From Limnomonas spitsbergensis (taxonomy: Eukaryota > Chlorophyta > Chlorophyceae > Chlamydomonadales): a stretch of DNA of 64,000 bases. The notes under the pieces were generated by a model that was given only the letters and a program-made list of their open reading frames with translations, was not told where the DNA came from and made no database searches. The stretch covers positions 682,001 through 746,000 of the forward strand of contig JAYJMM010000035.1 in the NCBI GenBank assembly GCA_037349105.1, read 5' to 3'. The translations under genes and the position numbers were made by a program. Below, one piece after another: positions 1-14,296 of the stretch; the first letter of the stretch is position 1, and each line of letters starts with the position of its first letter.

Positions 1-3000
1 ACCTGCTGTCACGCACTACCTGACATGCTGCAGCCATGACACCTGCTGTCACGCACTACCTCACATGATGCAGCCATGACACCTGTTGTCACGCACTACC
101 TGACATGATGCAGCCATGACACCTGCTGTTACGCACTACCTGACATGATGCAGCCATGACACCTGCTGTTACGCACTACCTGACATGATGCAGCCATGAC
201 ACCTGCTGTTACGCACTACCTGACATGATGCAGCCATGACACCTGCTGTTACGCACTACCTAACATGATGCAGCCATGACACCTGCTGTTACACACTACC
301 TGACATGATGCAGCCATGACACCTGCTGTCACGCACTACCTGACATGATGCAGCCATGACACCTGCTGTTACGCACTACCTGACATGATGCAGCCATGAC
401 ACCTGCTGTTACGCACTACCTGGCATGATGCAGCCATGACACCTGCTGTCACGCACTACCTGACATGATGCAGCCATGACACATGCTGTCACGCACTACC
501 TGACATGATGCAGCCATGACACCTGCTGTTACGCACTACCTGACATGATGCAGCCATGACACCTGCTGTTACGCACTACCTGACATGATGCAGCCATGAC
601 ACATGCTGTCACGCACTACCTGACATGATGCAGCCATGACACCTGCTGTTACGCACTACCTAACATGATGCAGCCATGACACCTGCTGTTACACACTACC
701 TGACATGATGCAGCCATGACACCTGCTGTCACGCACTACCTGACATGATGCAGCCATGACACCTGCTGTTACGCACTACCTGACATGATGCAGCCATGAC
801 ACCTGCTGTTACGCACTACCTGGCATGATGCAGCCATGACACCTGCTGTCACGCACTACCTGACATGATGCAGCCATGACACATGCTGTCACGCACTACC
901 TGACATGATGCAGCCATGACACCTGCTGTCACGCACTACCTGACATGATGCAGCCATGACACCTGCTGTTACGCACTACCTGACATGATGCAGCCATGAC
1001 ACCTGCTGTCACGCACTACCTGACATGCTGCAGCCATGACACCTGCTGTCACGCACTACCTGACATGATGCAGCCATGACACCTGTTGTTACGCACTACC
1101 TGACATGATGCAGCCATGACACCTGCTGTTACGCACTACCTGACATGATGCAGCCATGACACCTGCTGTTACGCACTACCTGGCATGATGCAGCCATGAC
1201 ACCTGCTGTTACGCACTACCTGGCATGATGCAGCCATGACACCTGCTGTCACGCACTACCTGACATGATGCAGCCATGACACCTGCTGTTACGCACTACC
1301 TGACATGATGCAGCCATGACACCTGCTGTCACGCACTACCTGACATGATGCAGCCATGACACCTGCTGTCACGCACTACCTGACATGCTGCAGCCATGAC
1401 ACCTGCTGTCACGCACTACCTGACATGATGCAGCCATGACACCTGTTGTTACGCACTACCTGACATGATGCAGCCATGACACCTGCTGTTACGCACTACC
1501 TGACATGATGCAGCCATGACACCTGCTGTTACGCACTCCCTGACATGATGCAGCCATGACACCTGCTGTTACGCACTACCTGACATGATGCAGCCATGAC
1601 ACCTGCTGTCACGCACTACCTGACCTGATGCAGCCATGACACCTGCTGTTACGCACTACCTGACATGATGCAGCCATGACACCTGCTGTTACGCACTACC
1701 TGACATGATGCAGCCATGACACCTGCTGTTACGCACTACCTGACATGATGCAGCCATGACACCTGCTGTTACGCACTACCTAACATGATGCAGCCATGAC
1801 ACCTGCTGTTACACACTACCTGACATGATGCAGCCATGACACCTGCTGTCACGCACTACCTGACATGATGCAGCCATGACACCTGCTGTTACGCACTACC
1901 TGACATGATGCAGCCATGACACCTGCTGTTACGCACTACCTGGCATGATGCAGCCATGACACCTGCTGTCACGCACTACCTGACATGATGCAGCCATGAC
2001 ACATGCTGTCACGCACTACCTGACATGATGCAGCCATGACACCTGCTGTTACGCACTACCTGACATGATGCAGCCATGACACCTGCTGTTACGCACTACC
2101 TGACATGATGCAGCCATGACACCTGCTGTTACGCACTACCTGACATGATGCAGCCATGACACCTGCTGTTACGCACTACCTAACATGATGCAGCCATGAC
2201 ACCTGCTGTTACACACTACCTGACATGATGCAGCCATGACACCTGCTGTCACGCACTACCTGACATGATGCAGCCATGACACCTGCTGTTACGCACTACC
2301 TGACATGATGCAGCCATGACACCTGCTGTTACGCACTACCTGGCATGATGCAGCCATGACACCTGCTGTCACGCACTACCTGACATGATGCAGCCATGAC
2401 ACATGCTGTCACGCACTACCTGACATGATGCAGCCATGACACCTGCTGTCACGCACTACCTGACATGATGCAGCCATGACACCTGCTGTCACGCACTACC
2501 TGACATGCTGCAGCCATGACACCTGCTGTCACGCACTACCTGACATGATGCAGCCATGACACCTGTTGTTACGCACTACCTGACATGATGCAGCCATGAC
2601 ACCTGCTGTTACGCACTACCTGACATGATGCAGCCATGACACCTGCTGTCACGCACTACCTGACATGATGCAGCATGACACCTGCTGTTACGCACTACCT
2701 GACCTGATGCAGCCATGACACCTGTTGTTACGCACTACCTGACATGATGCAGCCATGACACCTGCTGTTACGCACTACCTGACATGATGCAGCCATGACA
2801 CATGCTGTTACGCACTACCTGACCTGATGCAGCCATGACACCTGCTGTTACGCACTACCTGACATGATGCAGCCATGACACCTGTTGTTACGCACTACCT
2901 AACCTGATGCAGCCATGACACCTGCTGTTACGCACTACCTGACATGATGCAGCCATGACACCTGTTGTTACGCACTACCTAACCTGATGCAGCCATGACA

Positions 3001-6000
3001 CCTGCTGTTACGCACTACCTGACATGATGCAGCCATGACACCTGTTGTTACGCACTACCTGACCTGATGCAGCCATGACACCTGCTGTCACGCACTACCT
3101 GACATGATGCAGCCATGACACCTGCTGTCACGCACTACCTCACATGATGCAGCCATGGCACCTGCTGTCACGCACTACCTGACATGATGCAGCCATGACA
3201 CCTGCTGTCACGCACTACCTGACATGATGCAGCCATGACACCTGCTGTTACGCACTACCTAACATGATGCAGCCATGACACATGCTGTCACGCACTACCT
3301 GACATGATGCAGCCATGACACCTGCTGTTACGCACTCCCTGACATGATGCAGCCATGACACCTGCTGTTACGCACTACCTGACATGATGCAGCCATGACA
3401 CATGCTGTCACGCACTACCTGACATGATGCAGCCATGACACCTGCTGTCACGCACTACCTGACATGATGCAGCCATGACACATGCTGTCACGCACTACCT
3501 GACATGATGCAGCCATGACACCTGCTGTCACGCACTACCTGACATGATGCAGCCATGACACCTGCTGTCACGCACTACCTGACATGATGCAGCCATGACA
3601 CCTGCTGTCACGCACTACCTGACATGATGCAGCCATGACACCTGTTGTTACGCACTACCTGACATGATGCAGCCATGACACCTGCTGTTACGCACTACCT
3701 GACATGATGCAGCCATGACACCTGCTGTCACGCACTACCTGACATGATGCAGCATGACACCTGCTGTTACGCACTACCTGACCTGATGCAGCCATGACAC
3801 CTGTTGTTACGCACTACCTGACATGATGCAGCCATGACACCTGCTGTTACGCACTACCTGACATGATGCAGCCATGACACATGCTGTTACGCACTACCTG
3901 ACCTGATGCAGCCATGACACCTGCTGTTACGCACTACCTGACATGATGCAGCCATGACACCTGTTGTTACGCACTACCTAACCTGATGCAGCCATGACAC
4001 CTGCTGTTACGCACTACCTGACATGATGCAGCCATGACACCTGTTGTTACGCACTACCTAACCTGATGCAGCCATGACACCTGCTGTTACGCACTACCTG
4101 ACATGATGCAGCCATGACACCTGCTGTTACGCACTACCTGACCTGATGCAGCCATGACACCTGCTGTCACGCACTACCTGACATGATGCAGCCATGACAC
4201 CTGCTGTCACGCACTACCTCACATGATGCAGCCATGGCACCTGCTGTCACGCACTACCTGACATGATGCAGCCATGACACCTGCTGTCACGCACTACCTG
4301 ACATGATGCAGCCATGACACCTGCTGTTACGCACTACCTAACATGATGCAGCCATGACACATGCTGTCACGCACTACCTGACATGATGCAGCCATGACAC
4401 CTGCTGTTACGCACTCCCTGACATGATGCAGCCATGACACCTGCTGTTACGCACTACCTGACATGATGCAGCCATGACACCTGCTGTCACGCACTACCTG
4501 ACATGATGCAGCCATGACACCTGCTGTTACGCACTACCTGACATGATGCAGCCATGACACCTGCTGTTACGCACTACCTGACATGATGCAGCCATGACAC
4601 CTGCTGTTACGCACTACCTGACATGATGCAGCCATGACACCTGCTGTTACGCACTACCTGACATGATGCAGCCATGACACCTGTTGTCACGCACTACCTC
4701 ACATGATGCAGCCATGACACCTGCTGTTACGCACTACCTGACATGATGCAGCCATGACACCTGCTGTTACGCACTACCTGACATGATGCAGCCATGACAC
4801 CTGCTGTCACGCACTACCTGACATGATGCAGCCATGACACCTGTTGTTACGCACTACCTGACATGATGCAGCCATGACACCTGTTGTTACGCACTACCTG
4901 ACCTGATGCAGCCATGACACCTGCTGTCACGCACTACCTGACATGATGCAGCCATGACACCTGCTGTTACGCACTACCTGACATGATGCAGCCATGCCAC
5001 CTGCTGTTACGCACTACCCGACATGATGCAGCCATGACACCTGCTGTCACGCACTACCTGACATGATGCAGCCATGACACCTGCTGTTACGCACTACCTG
5101 ACATGATGCAGCCATGACACCTGCTGTCACGCACTACCTGACATGATGCAGCCATGACACCTGCTGTCACGCACTACCTGACATGATGCAGCATGACACC
5201 TGCTGTCACGCACTACCTGACATGATACAGCCATGACACCTGCTGTTACGCACTACCTGACATGATGCAGCCATGACACCTGCTGTTACGCACTACCTGA
5301 CCTGATGCAGCCATGACACCTGCTGTCACGCACTACCTGACATGATGCAGCCATGCCACCTGCTGTTACGCACTACCTGACATGATGCAGCCATGACACC
5401 TGCTGTTACGCACTACCTGACATGATGCAGCCATGACACCTGCTGTTACGCACTACCTGACCTGATGCAGCCATGACACCTGCTGTTACGCACTACCTGA
5501 CATGATGCAGCCATGACACCTGCTGTTACGCACTACCTGACCTGATGCAGCATGACACCTGCTGTTACGCACTACCTGACATGATGCAGCCATGACACCT
5601 GCTGTCACGCACTACCTGACATGATGCAGCCATGCCACCTGCTGTTACGCACTACCTGACATGATGCAGCCATGACACCTGTTGTTACGCACTACCTAAC
5701 CTGATGCAGCCATGACACCTGCTGTCACGCACTACCTGACATGATGCAGCCATGACACCTGCTGTCACGCACTACCTCACATGATGCAGCCATGACACCT
5801 GCTGTCACGAACTACCAGACATGATGCAGCCATGACACCTGCTGTTACGCACTACCGGGCATGATGCAGCCATGCCACCTGCTGTCACGCACTACCTGAC
5901 ATGATGCAGCCATGACACCTGCTGTCACGCACTACCTGACCTGATGCAGCCATGACACCTGCTGTTACGCACTACCTGACATGATGCAGCCATGACACCT

Positions 6001-9000
6001 GCTGTCACGCACTACCTGACATGATGCAGCCATGACACCTGCTGTTACGCACTACCTGACCTGATGCAGCCATGACACCTGCTGTCACGCACTACCTGAC
6101 ATGATGCAGCCATGACACCTGCTGTTACGCACTACCTGACATGATGCAGCCATGACACCTGCTGTTACGCACTACCTGACATGATGCAGCCATGACACCT
6201 GCTGTCACGCACTACCTGACATGATGCAGCCATGACACCTGCTGTCACGCACTACCTGACATGATGCAGCCATGACACCTGCTGTTACGCACTACCTGAC
6301 ATGATGCAGCCATGACACCTGCTGTCACGCACTACCTGACATGATGCAGCCATGACACATGCTGTCACGCACTACCTGACATGATGCAGCCATGACACCT
6401 GCTGTCACGCACTACCTGACATGATGCAGCCATGACACCTGCTGTCACGCACTACCTGACATGATGCAGCCATGACACCTGCTGTTACGCACTACCTGAC
6501 ATGATGCAGCCATGACACCTGCTGTTACGCACTACCTGACCTGATGCAGCCATGACACCTGCTGTTACGCACTACCTGACATGATGCAGCCATGACACCT
6601 GCTGTCACGCACTACCTGACATGATGCAGCCATGACACTTGCTGTTACGCACTACCTGACATGATGCAGCCATGCCACCTGCTGTTACGCACTACCTGAC
6701 ATGATGCAGCCATGACACCTGTTGTTACGCACTACCTAACCTGATGCAGCCATGACACCTGCTGTCACGCACTACCTGACATGATGCAGCCATGACACCT
6801 GCTGTCACGCACTACCTCACATGATGCAGCCATGACACCTGCTGTCACGAACTACCAGACATGATGCAGCCATGACACCTGCTGTTACGCACTACCGGGC
6901 ATGATGCAGCCATGACACCTGCTGTCACGCACTACCTGACATGATGCAGCCATGACACCTGCTGTCACGCACTACCTGACCTGATGCAGCCATGACACCT
7001 GCTGTTACGCACTACCTGACATGATGCAGCCATGACACCTGCTGTCACGCACTACCTGACATGATGCAGCCATGACACCTGCTGTTACGCACTACCTGAC
7101 CTGATGCAGCCATGACACCTGCTGTCACGCACTACCTGACATGATGCAGCCATGACACCTGCTGTTACGCACTACCTGACATGATGCAGCCATGACACCT
7201 GCTGTTACGCACTACCTGACATGATGCAGCCATGACACCTGCTGTTACGCACTACCTGACCTGATGCAGCCATGACACCTGCTGTTACGCACTACCTGAC
7301 ATGATGCAGCCATGACACCTGCTGTCACGCACTACCTGACATGATGCAGCCATGACACCTGCTGTTACGCACTACCTGACATGATGCAGCCATGACACCT
7401 GCTGTTACGCACTACCTGACATGATGCAGCCATGACACCTGCTGTCACGCACTACCTGACATGATGCAGCCATGACACCTGCTGTCACGCACTACCTGAC
7501 ATGATGCAGCCATGACACCTGCTGTCACGCACTACCTGACATGATGCAGCCATGACACCTGCTGTCACGCACTACCTGACATGATGCAGCCATGACACCT
7601 GCTGTTACGCACTACCTGACATGATGCAGCCATGACACCTGCTGTTACGCACTACCTGACATGATGCAGCCATGACACCTGCTGTTACGCACTACCTGAC
7701 ATGATGCAGCCATGACACCTGCTGTCACGCACTACCTGACATGATGCAGCATGACACCTGCTGTCACGCACTACCTGACATGATACAGCCATGACACCTG
7801 CTGTTACGCACTACCTGACATGATGCAGCCATGACACCTGCTGTTACGCACTACCTGACATGATGCAGCCATGACACCTGCTGTCACGCACTACCTGACA
7901 TGATGCAGCCATGCCACCTGCTGTCACGCACTACCTGACATGATGCAGCCATGACACCTGTTGTTACGCACTACCTGACATGATGCAGCCATGCCACCTG
8001 CTGTTATGCACTACCTGACCTGATGCAGCCATGACACCTGCTGTTACGCACTACCTGACATGATGCAGCCATGACACATGCTGTCACGCACTACCTGACA
8101 TGATGCAGCCATGACACCTGCTGTTACGCACTACCTGACATGATGCAGCCATGACACCTGCTGTTACGCACTACCTGACATGATGCAGCCATGCCACCTG
8201 CTGTTACGCACTACCTGACATGATGCAGCCATGACACCTGCTGTCACGCACTACCTGACCTGATGCAGCCATGACACCTGCTGTTACGCACTTCCTGACA
8301 TGATGCAGCCATGACACCTGCTGTTACGCACTACCTGGCATGATGCAGCCATGACACCTGCTGTCACGCACTACCTGACATGATGCAGCCATGACACATG
8401 CTGTCACGCACTACCTGACCTGATGCAGCCATGACACCTGTTGTTACGCACTACCTGACATGATGCAGCCATGACACCTGCTGTCACGCACTACCTGACA
8501 TGATGCAGCCATGACACCTGCTGTTACGCACTACCTGACATGATGCAGCCATGACACCTGCTGTTACGCACTACCTGACATGATGCAGCCATGACACCTG
8601 CTGTCACGCACTACCTGACATGATGCAGCCATGACACCTGCTGTCACGCACTACCTGACATGATACAGCCATGACACCTGCTGTTACGCACTACCTGACA
8701 TGATGCAGCCATGACACCTGCTGTTACGCACTACCTGACATGATACAGCCATGACACCTGCTGTCACGCACTACCTGACATGATGCAGCCATGCCACCTG
8801 CTGTTACGCACTACCTGACATGATGCAGCCATGACACCTGCTGTTACGCACTACCTGACCTGATGCAGCCATGACACCTGCTGTTACGCACTACCTGACA
8901 TGATGCAGCCATGACACCTGCTGTCACGCACTACCTGACATGATGCAGCCATGCCACCTGCTGTTACGCACTACCTGACATGATGCAGCCATGACACCTG

Positions 9001-9320
9001 CTGTCACGCACTACCTGACATGATGCAGCCATGACACCTGCTGTTACGCACTACCTGACCTGATGCAGCCATGACACATGCTGTCACGCACTACCTGACA
9101 TGATGCAGCCATGACACTTGCTGTTACGCACTACCTGACATGATGCAGCCATGACACCTGCTGTTACGCACTACCTGACATGATGCAGCCATGACACCTG
9201 CTGTTACGCACTACCTGACATGATGCAGCCATGACACCTGCTGTCACGCACTACCTGACCTGATGCAGCCATGACACCTGCTGTTACGCACTACCTGACA
9301 TGATGCAGCCATGACACCTG
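1..9320. repeat. 40-bp satellite array, about 233 copies
   Basis: Head-to-tail 40-bp units run from the window edge to about 9,320; each unit begins ACCTGCTGTYACGCACTACC. Variation sits at few positions: C/T at base 10, TGAC/TAAC/TGGC, CATG/CCTG. Five units lack one base (near 2,673, 3,753, 5,192, 5,550 and 7,750). Shared variants reveal higher-order structure: the TAAC unit followed by an ACACACTACC unit recurs at 241, 641, 1,761 and 2,161 (10 units apart in each pair), and about 1,079 bp beginning near 2,673 repeats near 3,753. The 40-bp period is not a multiple of three and stops occur in all frames, so it is not coding. A centromeric, subtelomeric or heterochromatic satellite is likely, but the location cannot be told from this window. 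Confidence 0.97.
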
Positions 9321-9691
9321 CCGGGCAGCCAACTGCGGTTGATGCGAGGCTCCAGCCTGCTGTGTTTACTGCTGCTGATGCTGCTGCCGGGCACCCAGTT
9401 GCGGCGGTTGAGAGACTGCTGTTGCTCCTGTTGCTGCTGCTGCCGGGCAGCCAGCTGCAGTTGTGGCCGTGCACCCGCCTGTGGCTGATGCTGTAAGGCA
9501 GCCATCTGCTGCAGTTGCTGTTGTTGCTGTTGTTGCATCTGTTGCTGCTGCTGCTGCACTTCCATTGCCTGTCGTCCTTGGACCTGTTGCAATACCTCCA
9601 CCAACAGCTGCCGCCCCAAGCATGCAGCATCCAACAAGCGCTCTTGCTGCGCGTCAGCCGCTTCTGTGCCTTTCTGCCATGCCTCATCCTA
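9321..9691 (-). pseudogene. Gln-rich exon remnant next to the satellite
   Basis: On the minus strand, right after an AATAG that could be a splice acceptor (9,689-9,693), a frame opens with DEAWQKGTEAADAQQERLLD and runs into Gln stretches (V then Q6, M, Q7), ending in degenerate copies of a motif resembling QLAARQQ. The amphipathic start looks like true coding sequence. The frame loses sense toward 9,450 and reads into the satellite before stopping. Upstream lies only the 12-bp minisatellite, so no further exon can be joined. It could be a fragment of a Gln-rich host gene or of a transposon structural protein; no domain is recognised. Confidence 0.3.
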
Positions 9692-9699
9692 TTCTCCTG

Positions 9700-11375
9700 A
9701 ACAGGAGGCAGGGCAGGAGGTAGGGCAGGAGACAGGACAGGAGGAAGGGCAGGAGGAAGGGCAGGAGGAAGGGCAGGAGGCAGGACATGAGGCAGGACTG
9801 TAGGCAGGGCAGAAGGCAGGGCAGGAGGCAGGACAGGAGGTAGGGCAGGAGGCAGGGCAGGAGGCAGGGTAGGAGGCAGGGCAGGAGGTAGGAGAAGAGG
9901 CAGGACTGGAGGCAGGGCAGAAGGCAGGATAGGAGACAGGACAGGCGGCAGGACAGGAGGCAGGGCTGGAGGCAGGACATGAGGAAGGGCTAGAGGCAGG
10001 GCAGGATGCATGGATGGAGGCAGGGATGGAGGCAGGGCAGAAGGCAGGACAGGAGGCAGAGCAGGAGGCTGGGCTGGAGGCAGGACAAGAGGCAGGAGAG
10101 GAGGCAGGGGTAGAGGCAGGGCAGGAGGTAGGACAGGGGGCAGGACATGAGGCAGGGCTGGAGGCAGGGCAGAAGGCAGGACAGGAAGCAGGGCAGGAGG
10201 TAGGACAGGAGGCAGGACAGAAGGCAGAGCAGGAGGCTGGGCTGGAGGCAAGACCAGAGGCAGGAGAGGAGGCAGGGCTTGAGGCAGGGCTAGAGGCAGG
10301 GCAGGAAGTAGGACAGGGGGCAGGGCATGAGGCAAGGCAGGAGGCAGGACATGAGGCAGGGCTGGAGGCAGGGCAGAAGGCAGGACATGAGCAGGGCAGG
10401 AGGCAGGGCAGGAGGCAAGACAGGAGGCAGGGCAGGTGGCTGGGAAGGATGCGGGACAGGAGGCAGGGCAGGAGGCAGGACATGAGGAATGAATGGAGGC
10501 AGGGCAGGAGGCAGGGCAGGAGGCAGGGCAGGAGGCAGGGCAGGAGGCAGGGCAGGAGGCAGGGCAGGAGGCAGGACAGGAGGCAGGACAGGAGGCAGGG
10601 CTGGAGGCAGGGCAGGAGGCAGGACAGGAGGCAGAGCAGGAGGCAGGGCAGGGAGCTGGGAAGTATGCAGGACAGGAGGCATGGCAAGGGGTAGGGCAGG
10701 AGGTAGGGCAGGAGGCAGGGCAGGAGGCAGAACAGGAGGCAGGGCTGAAGGCAGGACATGAGACAGGGCAGGAGGCAGGACAGGAGGCAGGGCAGGAGGC
10801 AAGGCAGGAGGCATAACAGAAGACAAGACAGGAGGCAGGACAGGCGGTAGGGCAGGGGGCAGGACAGGAGGTAGGGCTGGAGGCAGGGCAGAAGGCAGGA
10901 CAGGAGGCAGGGCAGGAGGCAGGGCAGGAGGCTGGGAGGGAGGGAGGAAAGGAGGCAGCTCATGAGGAAGGATAGGAGGTAGGGCAGCAGGCAGGACGGG
11001 AGGCAGGGCCGGATCCAGAACAGGTGGGAGGACAGAAGGCAGGGCAGGAGGCATGGCAGGAGGCAGGGCAGGAGGCAGGGCAGGAGGCAGGGCAGGAGGC
11101 AGGGCAGGAGGCAGGGCAGGAGGCAGGGCAGGAGGCAGGGCAGGAGGCAGGACAGCAGGCAGGGCAGGAGGCAGGACAGCAGGCAGGGTAGGAGGCAGGA
11201 CAGGGGCAGGACAGGAGGCAGGGCAGGAGGCAGGACAGGAGGCAGGACAGGAGGTAGGACAGGAGGCAGGACAGGAGGTAGGACAGGAGGCAGGGCAGTA
11301 GACAGGACAGGAGGCAGGACGGGTGGCAGGCCAGGAGGCAGGGCACGAGGCAGGACAGGAGGCAGGTCAGTGCGA
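9700..11375. repeat. 12-bp minisatellite (GGCAGGGCAGGA)n
   Basis: About 1.68 kb (roughly 140 copies) of a 12-bp unit, GGCAGGGCAGGA on the plus strand, with frequent GGCAGGACAGGA, GGTAGG and GGCTGG variants. The unit is four codons long and lacks stops on both strands, so all six frames stay open for long stretches (LPPA, PCLL or SCPA on the minus strand; AGQE or GGRA on the plus strand). That explains several apparent proteins of 100-570 residues here. Nothing supports one frame over the others. The plus strand is purine- and G-rich and could form G-quadruplex-like structure. Confidence 0.95.
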
Positions 11376-11599
11376 GGATCATAATAGGCGGCAAATATCA
11401 CCCTGACTATCAAGCAGATGTGAACGGCCGCGCTGGTCCAGGTGGAGCAGCAGGAATGCAGGATGTTGAATACCTTGAGGCCCTCATGGCTCGTGACCTG
11501 CAGGCCACATGATTTTAATGATGAGTGGCTTGACAGCAGGGTATAAGAAGATTCGTGAACAAGTTCACACCGTTTATCAAGCCGCTTGGTACATCATGT

Positions 11600-12540
11600 T
11601 ACCTAGTCCGCAGTTGGTTGTCCATCATCATCAATAGAACGAAGTGCCCCTTGGACAGCCTCAAGAAGTACGGAGCATGGCCGGTCTAGGAACGGCCCAT
11701 CTGGTCTGCTAGAGGGGTGGTGGCCAGGTCAGCCGCCTCTGTCACCTTGATCATCTTCTCCAATGGCACCATCGGGTCGGGATCCATCGTTGCTTCAGTC
11801 TTTCGACACGCTGCCGTCTGGACCGCCTCGGCTGTGGCGCCGCACTTTGACATATCGTTGCTGAGCTTCTGCTCCACAGAGCGAGTCCCTGAGCCCATGC
11901 TGGGCGCCTAGCATCCATGCTGGCCCTAAGGTCGGCTGAGACCGCCCCGCGCAGCTGCCTGTGGGAAGTGCTCTGAGAGCACTGCCCTCTGTGCTGTGCA
12001 TACAGTCCTGCTTGAATAGGACATGCAGCTCGTCCCTGCCCGGCATTTCCTTCCTCATGCGCATCACGATGAGCCTGCTGGGGCAGTTGTTGACCATCAT
12101 GGAGCAGCTGTAGCAGCTGTACCACTCAGCACAACCTTGGACCCAGTCACCTCTGATTGTGCGATCCTTGTCATGCGTCGGCTACTCTCTGCTGGCCACC
12201 TCAGCTCGCCTGCCTCCGATGCTGCTGCTGCTGCAGGTGGTCCTGCCCTCTTGGTCATGTCGCTGACAGTCCTGACACCGGAAGCATCGCATCCCTCCCC
12301 CTCATCTGTCGTCCCCACCCATTCCGTCCCGTCTGGGCCTCTGGGGATGACACAGGCGTGGGCGTGCCTGAAGCAGACGGATCGCCACTGCCTGACACAC
12401 GCGCCTCTTTAGCCTTGCTGCTGCTGGGCTTTGCTAAGCTCATGCATGCACATATGTGCGCAGGGAACAGCCCATGAGCCGTGAGGGCAGCCTTCAGCGC
12501 ACGATCAAACAAGCACCTTAACTTATCATCTTGGGGATTG
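11600..12540 (-). pseudogene. Possible degenerate minus-strand gene, unknown function
   Basis: Several minus-strand segments have protein-like composition but lie in different frames: one opening MFDRALKAALTAHGLFPAHI near 12,510, one at 12,097-12,318 with an Ala-rich patch, one at 11,686-11,898 containing VEQKLSNDMSKCGATAEAV, and one around 11,600-11,680 ending in LRSIDDDGQPTAD plus a stop. Stops fall between them. Either a multi-exon gene with short introns or a decayed gene would fit; I could not fix splice sites. No family is recognised. Confidence 0.22.
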
Positions 12541-12629
12541 AGTACCTGAGAGTCTATGAAGGTTTAACATGGGGCTGATTACGCCCCCCGGCCTGCATTG
12601 GAGGCTGCCATCCAATATATCACTTTGAC

Positions 12630-12926
12630 GTGTCTCTGTGGTTTTGCCGCTCAAACCCCGCGACCCTCAGAGCGCAACCTAAAGGCTGGCCGAGGCGCCC
12701 CCTACACGACTCCAGACAGCAGCAGCATACGAACGCATGTGAACGAAGAAGATTAAGATCAATTAGAAACGCGATTTGCCCAAGCGACTTCAAGGCTGAG
12801 TTGTCCGAGTATCGAGCTGAGTTGGCAAGCGCGACTCTTGTGACACGAGGAATTAGTCGGGACAGATCCGTGGGACAGACCTTAGAGAAATGGGCAGCAT
12901 CTGCATCTGGGCAATACGCACCGTAA
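12630..12926 (+). CDS. Short open frame, unknown
   Basis: A plus-strand frame of 98 codons whose second half (SDFKAELSEYRAELASATL, then a short tail ending GQYAP and TAA) has a plausible helical composition. The first half is Arg/Gln-rich and less convincing. No upstream exon, Kozak-like context or domain was found. It may be a terminal exon or chance. Confidence 0.18.
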   Translation: MSLWFCRSNPATLRAQPKGWPRRPLHDSRQQQHTNACERRRLRSIRNAICPSDFKAELSEYRAELASATLVTRGISRDRSVGQTLEKWAASASGQYAP

Positions 12927-13074
12927 CCACGACACATGAATGACGAAAGCTCCCGAGATCCGAGCCCACCCTGCGGCGCGGGACTCCGAGAGTCTTGGGA
13001 GGAACTGAATCAGCGAGGGCAACGCAGGCCAATCTATACCACACACTCCGCAAAAGGACCACTCGTCCCAGGCC

Positions 13075-13410
13075 GTCCCAGAGGCATCCCACGTCCCACC
13101 TGGGACGCCCACCTGGGATGCCTCTGGGACGTCTCCTATATTTCATTTTGTCCATGGATGCGTCTCAGACACGTCCCGTACTGGGACGTGGGACGCGTCT
13201 CAGTCTTCTCAGACACGTCCCATCTGGGATGCGTCTGGGATGCAACCCACATGTGCACAGGATGTATGCTGGGATGATGTCAAGGATGCATGTGGAGACG
13301 TCCGCCATGATGCATGCTGGTATGAGAGCTGGGATGTCAGCTAGGATGCATACTGGGACTGAGCCGTCAGCTGGGATGTCAGCTAGGATACATACTAGGA
13401 CTGTACACCG
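13075..13410. repeat. Degenerate GGGAC/GGGATG short repeats with local inverted copies
   Basis: Variants of CTGGGACG and CTGGGATGC recur in both orientations between 13,075 and 13,260. A ~40-bp direct duplication around the motif CAGCTGGGATGTCAGCTAGG follows, with copies beginning near 13,327 and 13,369. The region is low complexity and non-coding. Confidence 0.6.
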
Positions 13411-13788
13411 GCTCTACGGCTCTGCCTCACGCACGGTATGCCCTGCCTGATCCAGGGTGCATGTTACCGCAGGGGCCTCTCCAAAGGTACATATTGAATT
13501 TTGTCAAGGCTTCAAGACTGCAAAATAAACAAATGGGGTCGTGTTTTGGTACCAACTGGCACACTGGTGGCCAAGTTAACCTACCGGTATTAGTTACGGT
13601 AGAAGGCTTTGCATGCCTGCATGGTGCACACAGTGACTACAACTGGCATGCGTGCACACTCCCAACCCTCTGCACAAACACACATAACAGGCCCACCCTG
13701 GCTTCTTTAGAAGCAGATGTGGCTTCCAGCATGGCTTCTTCACCTCAGTCATGTGCCTCCTCCGTCGTCCTGGACGCAAGAGCCCTTC

Positions 13789-13905
13789 TCAGAAGTTCAT
13801 CTCAACGCCGCCGCCGCCAGCCTCGATGTCAGCATTCACGAGCACCAGCGTCACCTTGGTCACTTTGGACTCAGGACTGCACTCCACCCTGCATTCTTCG
13901 CACAT
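13789..13905 (-). CDS. 38-codon open frame with a CxxC start, unknown
   Basis: On the minus strand an ATG opens MCEECRVECSPESKVTK, followed by a short hydrophobic strand and the tail VEMNF, ending in TGA; an in-frame TGA lies just upstream. Codon choice is GC-rich and the strand-like segment looks coded. It may be a terminal exon of a gene whose upstream exons I cannot see, or a small ORF. Confidence 0.18.
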   Translation of the reverse strand: MCEECRVECSPESKVTKVTLVLVNADIEAGGGGVEMNF

Positions 13906-14296
13906 TCAGTGCTCATGCGGCTGCGCGGGACGAGGGCGGCAAGGGGGAGAGGGCGGCGAATTCAGCGGGATTCAGTTGGCAACAAAAAGGGCAGGTCGAG
14001 AGCGCGACATGGTGGGAAACGAAGTGCCAGTGCACCACAACATAGCTGCCCTGCAGTCTGAGGTACGCGCGCCATTTGTGTGTCCCTTAATTTTGTTTCC
14101 TTTATCCGGGCTTTCTTAACCTCTGTCTAGTATGTCCCCCCCCCATCTCTTTGTTGAGACATATAACTTATTTGAGGCTGTATGACACCACCAAACCGTG
14201 ACAGGAACCCTGATATTGAAATGCCTTAGCTTCTGTAGAAGCCATGGTAGATATTGTTGAGGCGTAGACGTTTTCCGAGGCTGAAACTTGTGTTGT

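Noticed and set aside
1..9320. CRISPR-like array
   Set aside because: Units are contiguous 40-bp head-to-tail copies with no unique spacers, and the context is eukaryotic.
9689..11413. Open frames of 250-574 codons (LPPA, PCLL, SCPA, AGQE repeats) as real proteins
   Set aside because: The 12-bp unit lacks stops in every frame on both strands, so long open frames are automatic; no frame has signal, domain or splice support.
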